Positions 22,991-34,223 of a stretch of 64,000 bases of DNA are shown here, piece after piece. The notes under the pieces were generated by a model that had not been told where the DNA came from, searched no databases, and saw only the letters and a program-made list of their open reading frames with translations. Numbering within the stretch: position 1 is the first letter of the stretch; each line of letters begins with the position of its first letter. The DNA comes from Cercis canadensis (lineage: Eukaryota; Streptophyta; Magnoliopsida; Fabales; Fabaceae). Where the stretch lies: positions 9,712 to 73,711 of the forward strand of contig QAOA01005092.1 in NCBI GenBank assembly GCA_003255065.1, written 5' to 3'. A program made the position numbers and the translations under genes.

Positions 22991-24781
22991 GAAACGAAGA
23001 ATTCCTAAAGCTGGCAATGGAAGACTTCAACATCATTCAATCAATGCATTGCGAGGAATACAAACAATTTAATAGGTGAGAATCTTCATGTAATTTCAAG
23101 AACTAGGAGGTAATATTGATATTTTTTTGTACAAGTTAATATTTGTGTGGCATGCACGGCTAGAGATTCTAGGTTATGTCGTACTAACAATTCCCTCCAA
23201 AATAATTCTTTGTTGAATTCATCATTAATTTAATATTGAGCTATAGATCTCAAAATAAGCAAGTTGGTAGGCTGGAACTCGATCCAGAGGAACTCCCAAT
23301 TAAAAGCATGGTACATGCATGACTCGTTGAATTATTCCTCGTAGTCTTGTTAATTTCATTATTACATGCATTATGTCAAAAGCTAATTCAACTTAAAAGT
23401 TTAAGTTTTTAAGTTAATGACCATAAATAGTTTTATATTTAATACACCATTGCACGAAAAATCTCTTTAAGTTTAAAGCGTGGATAAAATACAGACCCAT
23501 TTATACTATATGTTGAAATTTTAATTTAATTAATTGAGAAAGTATGGGCAAAAAGATTCAGCGTCCTGACCGTTTGGTTAAAGAAGCTCTGATACTATAT
23601 CATGAATCGATTCAACCTAAAAGTTTAAGCTCTTAGATGAAGACCCATAAAAAGATTTATATCTAATACATTAATGAAGTTTCTACTGTTTGATCCCAAT
23701 TAACTTAATAATTAACTTCCCTTCCCCATAAGCAGGTGGGTTGTGGAGAGTAGATTGGACAAACTAGAGTTTGGCAGACAGAAACAGGTTTATTGCTACT
23801 TGACTGCTGCAGTAACATTACCCTCACCGGAACTTTCTGATGTTAGCGTATCATGGGCGAAAAATACATTGTTTATAGCTATTATTGATTATCTATTTGA
23901 TGTATGGGTTTCTGAAGAAGAATAGAGAAATCTTGTTCAATTGGTTGAGAAGTATGTTCATCATTAATTACTTTCATTACCCTTGATTAATTATTCATAG
24001 AATGTCCATTTTCTAGTGAGTAATGTGTTATGAAAATTGAACCTCACGTGGAATGTAGATATAAGCAAAGAGTGTTGTTCAGAGCGAGTTGAGATGTTAT
24101 TTTCAGCACTTCAAAACACAATCAGTGAGATTGCAGAGAAAGGATACAAGTTGCGGGGACGAAGTGTGATGAGCCACCAAATTGAAATTGTAAGAAAGAT
24201 CATTCATTTTGTTCCCTTGACTAAGTTCAGTTCATTATTTTTGCTTTTTGTTTTGACAGAATCATCCAAAAAAGTCCAAATTCTAGTTGCAGAATGTGTT
24301 AGCTTAACCATGTTCTATTTGCATTGCAGTGGTTGGATTTGTTGCAATCTTGGTTGAAGGAAGCAGAATGGTCGAAAAGCAAGTATGTGCCAACAATAGA
24401 TGAGTATATGGCAAATGCATGGGTATCAGCTGCGGTTGGACCTAATGTAATCCCAGTACTCTATCTTATTGGACCTAAGCTTTCTAAGGAGACTGTTCAA
24501 AGTGCTGAATACAACTCTCTGTTTGAGCTCACTAGCATTATTGGGCGTCTCCTCAATGATATTAACAGTTTTAAGGTGCATCACTTCCTCTCTCTCCTCC
24601 CAAACCCTACTCCAAAAATTAATAAAGCAATTGCTTAAAGGCTTTCATTTGATCTCGATTATGGCAACATTATTTCTCTAATCATTTTTTATGATAAAGA
24701 TATAGATGAAATGAGAGTTGTAACTGTCAAAAAGATAAGTATATAAGAGAGGTATATATAATATTATTTAGACACACACAC

Positions 24782-24800
<19 letters not shown>
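22991..24800 (+). repeat. Internal tandem duplication of KS exons 10-13, unit 2
   Basis: Second copy: partial exon 10 at 22991-23075, exon 11 at 23736-23951, exon 12 at 24048-24189, exon 13 at 24330-24575, ending in a (TA)n run at about 24785-24818. It keeps the proper exon 11 acceptor and frame but has a TAG inside exon 11 and a lost exon 12 acceptor. Neither unit alone can complete the gene. Confidence 0.88.
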
Positions 24801-24821
<21 letters not shown>

Positions 24822-25171
24822 TAGTGAGTGATTTAAAAAGAAAAATTAATTTAAACAAACATATGGTGACTTGTATAGTTATTTTGCAGAGGGAATTTGA
24901 ACAAGGCAAATTGAATGCAGTAACGTTGCAAGTAATTAATGGAACAGGGTCTGTTACTGAAGAGGAGATCATAAAGGAGATTGATGATCTGATAACCAAA
25001 AAGAAAAGAGAGCTTTTGAGGTTAGTTTTGAAGGAGAAAGGAAGCATAGTTCCAAGAGCTTGCAAAGATGTGTACTGGAAATTGGTCAAAGTGGTAAACC
25101 TCTTCTATCTGAAGGACGATGGATTTAATTCACACGAGATGGTAAACATTTTAACTTCACTGCTAAAATAA

Positions 25172-25949
25172 CCCATTATAAAAATCCATGTCAAGACAAT
25201 TTTAGGTCCACTTGTTGCACTTCTAAAATAATTTCTTTTAGATGAAGCAAAAGATCATGGACTGTATTTAATCCTTTCTTTCTTTATGCATGAAACCAGT
25301 GTTTGGATCTTCTGTACATGGAATTTATGTATGACCCTTGAGAATCTTGAGATTGTGGTCCATGGAGACTAGGAGAGTTGAGAGATAGTCAAATACTCTT
25401 GGGGCTTGGCTTTTTCAATAAATATTATTACCTATACACTAATTAGCCTTATATTATATTAACATATATAGTTAGTATAATTTAAAATAAATTAGACCTA
25501 TTTATATGTTTTTAAAAAAATTAATTTTATCAAGTATACCCTTGTGAGAAAATAAGTAGTACTGAACAAGAAGCATTATTCTCTCTAATTACTACTGAAT
25601 ATATATGTAGGGTGAATTGACAGCTCTATCCAATAATATATGTAAATTTTGGTCGACGTAGATTTCATGGCAGATGGCTAGTCGTTTTCTCTCCATTTTA
25701 TATTGTCCATGTGGTACTATGTTTAATGTCTTCTTCTATCATCTAAAAAAGGTTAAAATGCTCTATTTTCTTGATTCTCTGTTTTTTTAATCAGATGTCT
25801 CCGAAGGATTACTTAATTCTCTCATTGTCCTCATCTCTATATGGCTTCTTTAGTCATAATTTCATATAAAAAAAACATATAACGTTTTTTTTTTTAATTT
25901 TTATTACAATTAGATCAACAAAATTGAAAAAGTTTATATATATATATAT
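25172..25949. other. 3' flank of the KS-like pseudogene
   Basis: AT-rich. 3' UTR-like sequence, then no recognisable feature. Confidence 0.4.
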
Positions 25950-26640
25950 ATTGGGAATGATTTTGGTGTCACAAGTTGTTGAGAAACAATAATTAACAGC
26001 GACACATGACATGTTTTTATTGGGTGAGTGGCGTTGTCCATTTTAATGGCTGCCGGTGATATTGGTAGTTTAGGTAATTAGAAATTATACCCATAATTAT
26101 GTTAAAATTTTGCTTTGGTCAAAGAAGTTATGATAATTACAAAATAATGCCCCACAGTAGCTTCTTGAAAGAAATGAATAAAATGCATCTTTTCGAAGAC
26201 GACTTATACATCAGAAGATATAGAAGTTTATAGTGAGGAATGTAGATTTGTCAAAAATCTATTATATACTTGAGTTTAAATCAATAAATGGTAATCTCAG
26301 TTTTCAACATTGTGTCCAAACTTTTACTCCAATCAAAGGTTCAAAGAAACTCTATTGATAATGAGAGGAGATAATGAAATAACTCGAGAGAGAAATACGA
26401 GAAACGATGACCACCATATCCCATTACCTATTCCAAATTGATTGTTATTATTTTAACATTTAAAAAATTAAATTGGCCGATTTTTTAATTAATACAATTT
26501 TAAGGAAAAAAATAATTCTATAAAACCTGCTTAACTAGTTAAATAACATACAATATGTCTTCATGTCATTGGGTGTTCACTGTAGGGTTGGTTATTGTAT
26601 TTCAACAACTTGTAGCACTAAAGTGACACCCATATATATT
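25950..26640. repeat. Candidate TIR element (MITE)
   Basis: The left end (GGTGTCACAAGTTGTTGAGAA, about 25960) is inverted at the right end, whose complement reads GGGTGTCACTTTAGTGCTACAAGTTGTTG (about 26570-26635). Similarity extends roughly 80-90 bases inward, with CAATGACATG-type matches. No coding content between. Edges approximate. Confidence 0.5.
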
Positions 26641-26677
26641 AGTGTAAAATGCTTTTGAGCTAGTCTCACAAAAAGCC

Positions 26678-26870
26678 ATGTAAATATTGTAAGCATCTTT
26701 CTCATGTGACTTTTGAAAAAGCATATTTTGAATGTCACTTATATTCATGAGAAATATTCAACATATTTTTCAACATGTAAATATTGTAAGCATCTTTCTC
26801 ATGTTACTTTTGAAAAAGCATACTTTGAATGTCACTTATATTCATGAGAAATATTCAACATATTTTTCAT
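26678..26870 (+). repeat. Two-copy tandem repeat, about 96 bp unit
   Basis: CATGTAAATATTGTAAGCAT starts each unit (about 26678 and 26774). The second unit is nearly identical to the first. No coding potential. Confidence 0.8.
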
Positions 26871-27049
26871 GTTGAATATTTTATGTTTGTTTTTATTTTT
26901 TTATATAAAAAATTGGTACTGAGAATAAGTTACTCTAATGCTATCTAATGGTATGTTTGAGATTTATGAAAGAGCAAACATAAATTGACCTAAAGGATTA
27001 CCATAAAGGCACTATTAACTCTTAGAGAAAACTACTCAACCAGTCCCTA

Positions 27050-27386
27050 ATTTTCCTGAACAGAGATGCCCACCAAACAAAATTATTAGTCCCAACAGTT
27101 TGATTTATTTTTTATACTGTATGAATTAAGTTTTAAATTAATACTAGATTATATATACACTTATATAATAAAGTAATATGAGCTTGAATTATAACTGTTT
27201 TTTTTTAATGGAATAAATTTTCTTGAACAGAGATGCCCACCAAACAAAATTATTAGTCGCAACAATTTGATTTATTTTATATACTGTATGAATTAAGTTT
27301 TAAATTAATACTAGATTATATATACACTTATATAATAAAGTAATATGAGCTTGAATTATAACTGTTTTTTTTTAATGGAATAACTG
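27050..27386 (+). repeat. Two-copy tandem repeat, about 169 bp unit
   Basis: Units begin at ACAGAGATGCCCACCAAAC (about 27058 and 27227) and end in a T-run followed by AATGGAATAA. They are near-identical and non-coding. Lies upstream of the intact kaurene synthase-like gene. Confidence 0.8.
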
Positions 27387-27927
27387 TTGGTTGTTTCTTT
27401 TAATGGAATAACTGTTTTTTCTTTTTTTTAACGCACCTTATGAGTTATGCGTCTCGTGACCCTAACACCTTTTAGTATGCACATTTCCCATGTCATCTTG
27501 TTCAGTTACTTAATAATAGTTAACAAATTTTCATGCTGTACACTGCTTATTTCCCATGCACATTCAGTTATTCTAACACATTTCACATGTAATTCTATAC
27601 AAATTATACAATTAAAAAATCTAAGTTGAATAGAAAATTATAGTGAGACTAATCAATTTCTTTTTTACATGAAGAGACTAATCAAATTTAAAAGTTAAAA
27701 ATGCAGTTACGTATAATCGTTGAACAGACAACTAAGAAGACTAATAGTCTAATACTAATAAGTGAAAGGACCGTCTAATAATATCTCCTTTTTTTTAATA
27801 GAATACCAGTAAAAAATAATAAAAAAATTCTTATTCCCAATACGAGTTATCTTTCCCAGAAATTGCACTTCAATATAAGAAAAAAATAAAAATTTAAGAG
27901 CAGTTTTACTAGTCAGCAGTGTCTACA
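27387..27927. other. Promoter-proximal region of the intact KS-like gene
   Basis: AT-rich sequence with no coding exon. Likely contains the upstream regulatory region; no element other than the TATA box can be supported. Confidence 0.4.
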
Positions 27928-27936
27928 TATATAAAT
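27928..27936 (+). promoter_or_regulatory. TATA box of the intact KS-like gene
   Basis: TATATAAAT 106 bp upstream of the start codon at 28042, a typical plant spacing allowing a leader of about 70-80 nt. Confidence 0.55.
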
Positions 27937-28041
27937 TAGCGAGAGAGTCACCAGCACTCTTAGCTTTATTAGCAGTCGGCACTGTTAGAGTCTTGAGATT
28001 TTGCATGCTCTATTAGAAAAAAAGATTCCTTCTATTCAGGC

Positions 28042-31000
28042 ATGGCTCTCTCACGCCCCTTCACTCCTCGGAGCTCCATTTCTACAACTTCAGGTTTGCT
28101 TCCTCTGTCTCTGAGTGGCACAAACTATTATAGTGATCGCCTGGTTTGTCTTTTTCTTTGCCCTTATTTGCTTAAACGGCAATGGGACTTTTCCTTCTAA
28201 CAAAAGGAAAGTTGGGTTTTTTCTTTCCTTTTTGTTTTTTTTTTCTTTGTTCTGCTGATTCTGCATCTTTCTCTGAAATTATTTTCCTTGTTCAAAAGTT
28301 TGCTAAAGCTTTAGCATTTAGGACTTGATTTGCTGTGGTTAACTTTCCCAATTGAATTATTGTTTTGCAATTGGTTTTCCTGTTCAATCACTTTATGTGG
28401 CATTTTTTTTTGGTCCATCCAATTTTGGGATACTCAACAGTCTGTAGGATTTAACCTGTGGATGGATTTAACAAGTTTGGTGTAGCTTCAGCAATGAACG
28501 AGTATTTGGGTGTTGATTTGCTTAGACTGATTGCAGAGTTTTTTTTTTGGTTCCCTGAATTTAGTGTCTTTCGATATATAAGAAATGCTAAAAAAGGAAA
28601 AAGTTCATGGGTAGTATATTTCCTCTTGAGTATCTTGATCGAAATGTTGAATAGAATTTCTTTCTAGTCCAGTCCTAATCAGTTGGAATGGCAGTGGGCT
28701 TAAAAGGAAATTTATCTATATGCTTTCTAACATCTTATAGCAACTATCAATCTCTGTGCACTAGTAACCAAAGTCAATTTTGTTCATGTAAAACATTACT
28801 TTGGTTTTGCAATGTTTGCAAGCTACAATTATAACAATGTTGGGTTTCTTCTCATTTGATATACATATGAATCAGTGATTCTCCCTTCATTATGTTTCCT
28901 CAAATATCTTATGCGGTTTCTTTTTTAACAGCTTCTTTGATGAGTGGAAATAAAGTAAACAAGAAATTGAACAGCACAGCTTTGGTATGACTCATGTAAT
29001 TTTAATTTCTTTTTCCTAAATGTCTCTCTGTGAGAAGTATTAAGAGAAGAACATTTGGGTTTTATTGCATGCAGTCCTTTGAGGAGACTAAAGAAAGAAT
29101 CAAGAAGATGTTCAATAAAGTGGAACTTTCTGTTTCTTCGTATGATACAGCTTGGGTAGCAATGATTCCTTCTTCAACTTCGCCTCATGTCCCATTTTTT
29201 CCTCAGTGCCTAAATTGGTTGTTGGACAATCAACTGAGTGATGGGTCGTGGGGTCTGCGTGATCACCATCCACTCTTAATGAAAGACACTCTCTTATCAA
29301 CCTTAGCTTGTGTCCTTGCACTAAAGCAATGGGGTACTGGTGAAGAACAGATTAGCAGAGGTAATTACTGTTTAACCCCTTGCAATATCTTCCAATGCTG
29401 TTAGATAAATGAATCTTCCTCCTATTGTTGCAGGCCTTCAATTTATTGAGTCAAATTTCACTTCAGCCAACGACGAGAAGCTATGTTCTCCAATTGGATT
29501 TGATATAATCTTTCCTGCTTTGGTTGAGTACTCTGTCAATTTGGGTATAATTCTTCCTGTTGAAGCAACAAAATTAGAAGCAATGATCCACCAGAGAGAG
29601 TTGGAGCTTAAAAGGTAATATTTGGTTCTTCTAGTAATTAGAATTAATTTCTGTTATGAAACTTTTATATATCTAGGCAATGTTCTTGGGTCTATAAGTA
29701 TATCGACTTATAGGGTAGAGAGCTTATTATACATTTTCCCAAAATTCTTAACATGATTTTTTTTTGATCCAATAGTCTTAGCTTAAGAGGCTGTGAAAAC
29801 AACTCAGAAGGGTGGAGAGCATATTTAGCATATATCTCAGAAGGAATTGGGAAGTCACAGGACTGGCAAATGGTCATGAGGTATCAGAGAAAGAATGGAT
29901 CTTTGTTTAACTCACCTGCTACAACAGCAGCTGCTTTTAAACACCTTAAGAATGCTGACTGTCTTAACTACATACAAATGGTGTTAGAAAACTTTGGGAC
30001 TGCTGGTTTGTTTTAAAAACTTATCTTCATTTCAGTTGATTCTAATTACTATTTCATACATTAATTGGCCTTCCTTTTATAAATTTTCCAGTTCCAACAG
30101 TTTACCCTCTGGACATATATGCTCGTCTCTGTATGATTGACAGTCTTCAAAGGTTGGGTATTGATCGCCATTTCAGCATAGAAATTCAAAATGCATTGGA
30201 AGAAACATACAGGTAAATATCCATTTTCTTATGCATATATTGTTGTTATGGTACTCTTTTAGTCACCAAAGAAATAGGAAGAAATTGTAAGTGAATGAGA
30301 TGAAAATGAAGAAAAGTCATTTAATTCTTAAAGTATTTGGCTGTTATGGAGTCTCTGATAGTAAGTTGAACACATTGGAACTTCTGTCCAAGTTTTGAAA
30401 CTGTTTAATTTTCGTCTGCTGAATGATATCGCATTTGTGAACAAACAGATACTGGCTCAATGGAGAGGAAGATATTTTCTTAGACCCCACTACCTGTGCA
30501 ATGGCATTTCGTATACTTCGTCTGAACGGATATGATGTTTCTTCAGGTTGCTCATATGTAGTATTTAAATATTTTAAGAGTTCTGTTTAGGATAAACAAA
30601 GGAGAAGCTAATCAGCTTGTTTTGTCTTTCTAGATCCATTTTATCAATATTCAGAAGATAAGTTCTCAAATTCCTTGAAAGGATACTTGAATGATATTGG
30701 TGCTGTTTTAGAGCTATATCAGGCTTCACAAATTGTTATACATCCAGATGAATCAATTTTGGTGAGACAGAATTACTGGACAGGAAGTCTCCTGAAGCAG
30801 GCATCATCTTGTTACACAGGACATGTTGATAAACTTCGTAGTTATATTGACCATGAGGTAATTTATTGCATTATTCTTGGACATTTTTTTGGTTTTTTAC
30901 TTTTCATCAATGGTAAGCCACTTCTTGAAAAATCTGATGTTTATGTACTTCAGGTCAAATATGCTCTAGAGTTTCCTTCTCATGCAAATTTGGAGCGTTT

Positions 31001-33459
31001 GTTAAACAGGAGATCCATGGAGCATTTTGATGTTGATAATAGTAGGATTTTGAAAACATCATTTAGGTGGGACACTTGATGGTTTCCTTACTTCCTTTTC
31101 TTAGGCGAAAGGTCTTAATGTATGGTATTATCCAGGTGTTTCAATCTTGCAAACCAAGAGTTCCTGAACCTGGCAGTAGATGACTTCAACATCTGCCAAT
31201 CAACACAACAGGAAGAATTCAAGCAACTTGCAAGGTACCTTATCTTGTTTATGATCAACAGGGAGTACCTGGCTGGAATTTTATTGATATTAATAGATGT
31301 CTTGGTCACATGCATAGTTAAGACACTGTAATATGAACTTTGTTGTAAGAAATTTTTGCTGTCTCTCCCTTCTTCCTTCTTTCAGTTCTGGCCTACAGTT
31401 ACTGCTTGGTCTATCTTCTTCTAGTCATACTAGTTTCACAATGTTTCTGAAAATTGTTATGTTTTTGTAGCAATTTTCTCTTCAATTTCAACTGATGGAG
31501 GTGCTCTTTAGTTGTGATCTGACCATACCCTAACATATGCAGGTGGATTGTGGACAGCAGATTGGACAAACTAAAATTTGCAAGGCAAAAATTGGCCTAT
31601 TGTTACTTCTCCAGTGCGGCAACACTTTTCTCACGTGAACTTTCTGATGCTCGTATATCATGGGCAAAGAATGGGGTGCTCACTACAGTTGTTGATGATT
31701 TCTTTGATGTTGGGGGTTCTGAGGAGGAGCTAGCAAACCTTATACGACTGGTTGAGAAGTAAGTTCTCATTTATCATCCAAACTCTGCCATCCAATAGTT
31801 TCCTTTCAACTTTCCTGGTATTTTATTGCACAACAAGTGATGTTATTATGAAAATTGAATTACAGGTGGGATGTAGATGTCAGCAATGATAGTTCTGAGC
31901 CTGTTGAGATAATATTTTCTGCACTTCGAGGCACAATTTGTGAGATTGGAGAGAAGGCATTCAAGTATCAAGGGCGTTGTGTGAAAAGCGATGTTATCAA
32001 GATTGTGAGTTGAATCATCATTTTCTGCTTGTCTTTTAGGACTCCTATCCTTTCAAGTTTCCAATAATGTGAAATGTTAGTGATGTCCATGGTGAATATA
32101 CGAATTTACTATTACTTTATCATATAAGCCAACTGTAGTTTCACTAGCTAGATAATGAGTTAGCCATCTTAGAGATAAATACAATTTGTTGGCCTGCACT
32201 TAACAGATCAAGATTTAAGGTTGAGTTGGTTATTGATAAGTCATGTTTACTTTTTAGTGGTTGGATTTGATGCGTTCTATGATGACGGAAGCTCGGTGGT
32301 TGATAGCTAAATCTGTCCCAACAATTGATGATTATATGGCAAATGCATACACCTCATTTGCCTTAGGACCAATCGTCCTTCCAGCACTCTATCNTGTAGA
32401 TGTCAGCAATGATAGTTCTGAGCCTGTTGAGATAATATTTTCTGCACTTCGAGGCACAATTTGTGAGATTGGAGAAAAGGCATTCAAGTATCAAGGGCGT
32501 TGTGTGAAAAGCGATGTTATCAAGATTGTGAGTTGAATCATCATTTTCTGCTTGTCTTTTAGGACTCCTATCCTTTCAAGTTTCCAATAATGTGAAATGT
32601 TAGTGATGTCCATGGTGAATATACGAATTTACTATTACTTTATCATATAAGCCAACTGTAGTTTCACTAGCTAGATAATGAGTTAGCCATCTTAGAGATA
32701 AATACAATTTGTTGGCCTGCACTTAACAGATCAAGATTTAAGGTTGAGTTGGTTATTGATAAGTCATGTTTACTTTTTAGTGGTTGGATTTGATGCGTTC
32801 TATGATGACGGAAGCTCGGTGGTTGATAGCTAAATCTGTCCCAACAATTGATGATTATATGGCAAATGCATACACCTCATTTGCCTTGGGACCAATCGTC
32901 CTTCCAGCACTCTATCTTGTAGGACCTAAGCTTCCAAGTGGGATTATTGAAAGTCCCGAGCTAAATACTCTGTTTGAGCTCATGAGCACTGGTGGACGTC
33001 TCCTTAATGATATTCATAGCTTCAAGGTAAATCCTTCTCTTTTTGCTCCATTTATGTAGCTATCCCTGTCGCTAAGGTGACTAATCTTGTCTGGCTTTGC
33101 TGCAGAGGGAATCCGAAGAAGGGAAATTAAATGCAGTATCTTTGCGTGTTGTTCATGGAAATGGGGTTGTTACTGCAGAAGATGCGATAGAGGAGATGAA
33201 GGGTATTGTTAAGGATAAGAGGAGAGAACTGCTGAGATTAGTTTTGCAGGAAAACGGCAGCATAATTCCAAGAGATTGCAAGGATTTGTTTTGGAAAATG
33301 GCAAAAGTGTTGTACCTATTTTACTTGAAGGATGATGGATTTACGTCGCATCAATTGTTCTCTATTGTAAAATCAGTAATTGAAGAGCCTGTAGTCCTTA
33401 ATGAATCTCTAGCAGAGGACCAGGACCAAGTGGTTTTAAAGCAATTGGATTTACTTTAG
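28042..33459 (+). CDS. KS: ent-Kaurene synthase-like diterpene synthase (TPS-e/f)
   Basis: Fourteen exons: 28042-28093, 28932-28984, 29075-29360, 29434-29614, 29776-30005, 30092-30212, 30449-30546, 30634-30857, 30954-31066, 31136-31234, 31543-31758, 31866-32004, 32781-33026, 33106-33459. They sum to 2412 nt, about 803 aa, normal for the family. Start [15 protein letters not shown] is Ser/Thr-rich, suggesting a plastid transit peptide. [12 protein letters not shown] marks the N-terminal diterpene synthase domain. There is no class II DxDD, so it is monofunctional class I: DDFFD (exon 11) and NDIHSFKRE (exon 13/14) bind the diphosphate via Mg2+. The expected substrate is a copalyl diphosphate made by a separate class II cyclase. 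GPIVLP keeps the Ile commonly associated with ent-kaurene output. Caveat: 31872-32393 is repeated at 32395-32916 around one N, an unmerged overlap; read once, the gene is open. Product stereochemistry cannot be read from sequence. Confidence 0.9.
32394..32394. other. Single-N contig join with unmerged overlap
   Basis: The 522 bp before the N (31872-32393) reappear after it (32395-32916) with only about two differences (for example GAGAAG/GAAAAG and CTTAGGACC/CTTGGGACC). The duplication begins and ends exactly at the N, in the middle of exons 12 and 13, as expected from an overlap or two haplotypes placed end to end rather than biology. Confidence 0.9.
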
Positions 33460-34223
33460 GAAGGCAAGAGAAAATAAAAGAAAGCTAGTGATCTTAATGT
33501 TGTGATTATGGGAGTAGGTACTTTGATTATTGTTTAGTCCAAAATTAAGAGTCAAATTGAACTACGTTTAGTCGTTTTTTACTATTCTTAAAATGTTCAC
33601 TGAACAAAAAATAAGAGTAGTTCTAAGTTCTAAAAATATTTTTAGTAGTAAGTGTTGGTAGCTTTTCATTAATGACTCAATGTCATTTTTCACTCTAATT
33701 GGACCCACGTCTCTCTCTCTCTCCATTTTCTCTCCTTATTTGGAGAGATTATTTTTGGTTTGGAACTACACCATTTCCCCCCATTTTTACATTCCTCTTA
33801 ATTTTACTTGACCTTCAAACAAGAGAAAATTTATTATCACTCATTTTTCATCCTATGTTTCTCTCTCCCCAATTTTCATCCCATCCAAACTCGGTAAATT
33901 TCACCAGGTTTATAATTAACTTATAAATAAAGTTTTTCTAAGCTTAAATTAATATAAAACTACATAGTTCCTTGGATCTAAGTAATTGTAATCTGGTGGT
34001 CGGAGAGCTTAATCCCACCTTCAAACAATGTAAAAAATGACATCATTTTAACATCTTGAAGACTAAGTTGTTTGTTTAAGGGCAGCAAAGAAGAGTAAGT
34101 TGTTTCCCTCTAGCAATATTCCAAATAATATTCTCAAAATATGTATTATTGAAGTCCATAACATTATTGCTAGATATAGAAAGTAAATCCAATTGATAGT
34201 TTTCAATGAGATCGATAATGATA
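33460..34223. other. Convergent intergenic region between KS-like gene and P450 copy 1
   Basis: Contains the KS-like 3' UTR, with AATAAA at about 33472. A very similar 3' segment recurs at 52862-53020. CT-rich DNA near 33710-33740; no gene seen. Confidence 0.5.

Larger units (their letters stand above)
18505..25171 (+). pseudogene. ent-Kaurene synthase-like diterpene synthase pseudogene
   Basis: Exons inferred by splice sites and alignment to the intact gene at 28042: 18505-18559, 18927-18979, 19069-19354, 19467-19647, a damaged exon 5 (about 19979-20195), 20280-20400, 20479-20576, 20669-20895, 20995-21107, 21206-21304, then exons 11-13 in two tandem versions (21964-22177, 22274-22415, 22523-22768; 23736-23951, 24048-24189, 24330-24575) and last exon 24890-25171. 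Exon lengths and phases mirror the intact gene. Lesions: exon 5 out of frame at its start plus TAG for Trp; exon 7 acceptor AG to GG and a TGA; exon 11a loses two bases; exon 11b has a TAG; exon 12b acceptor CAG to CAC. The class I motif is DYLFD rather than DDFFD. Once encoded a TPS-e/f enzyme; cannot now be full length. Confidence 0.9.

Noticed and set aside
32258-32536. Extra exons 12 and 13 as a real duplication in the intact synthase
   Set aside because: The repeat begins and ends exactly at a single N with near identity; the same pattern at 46172 and 57127 points to unmerged contig overlaps.
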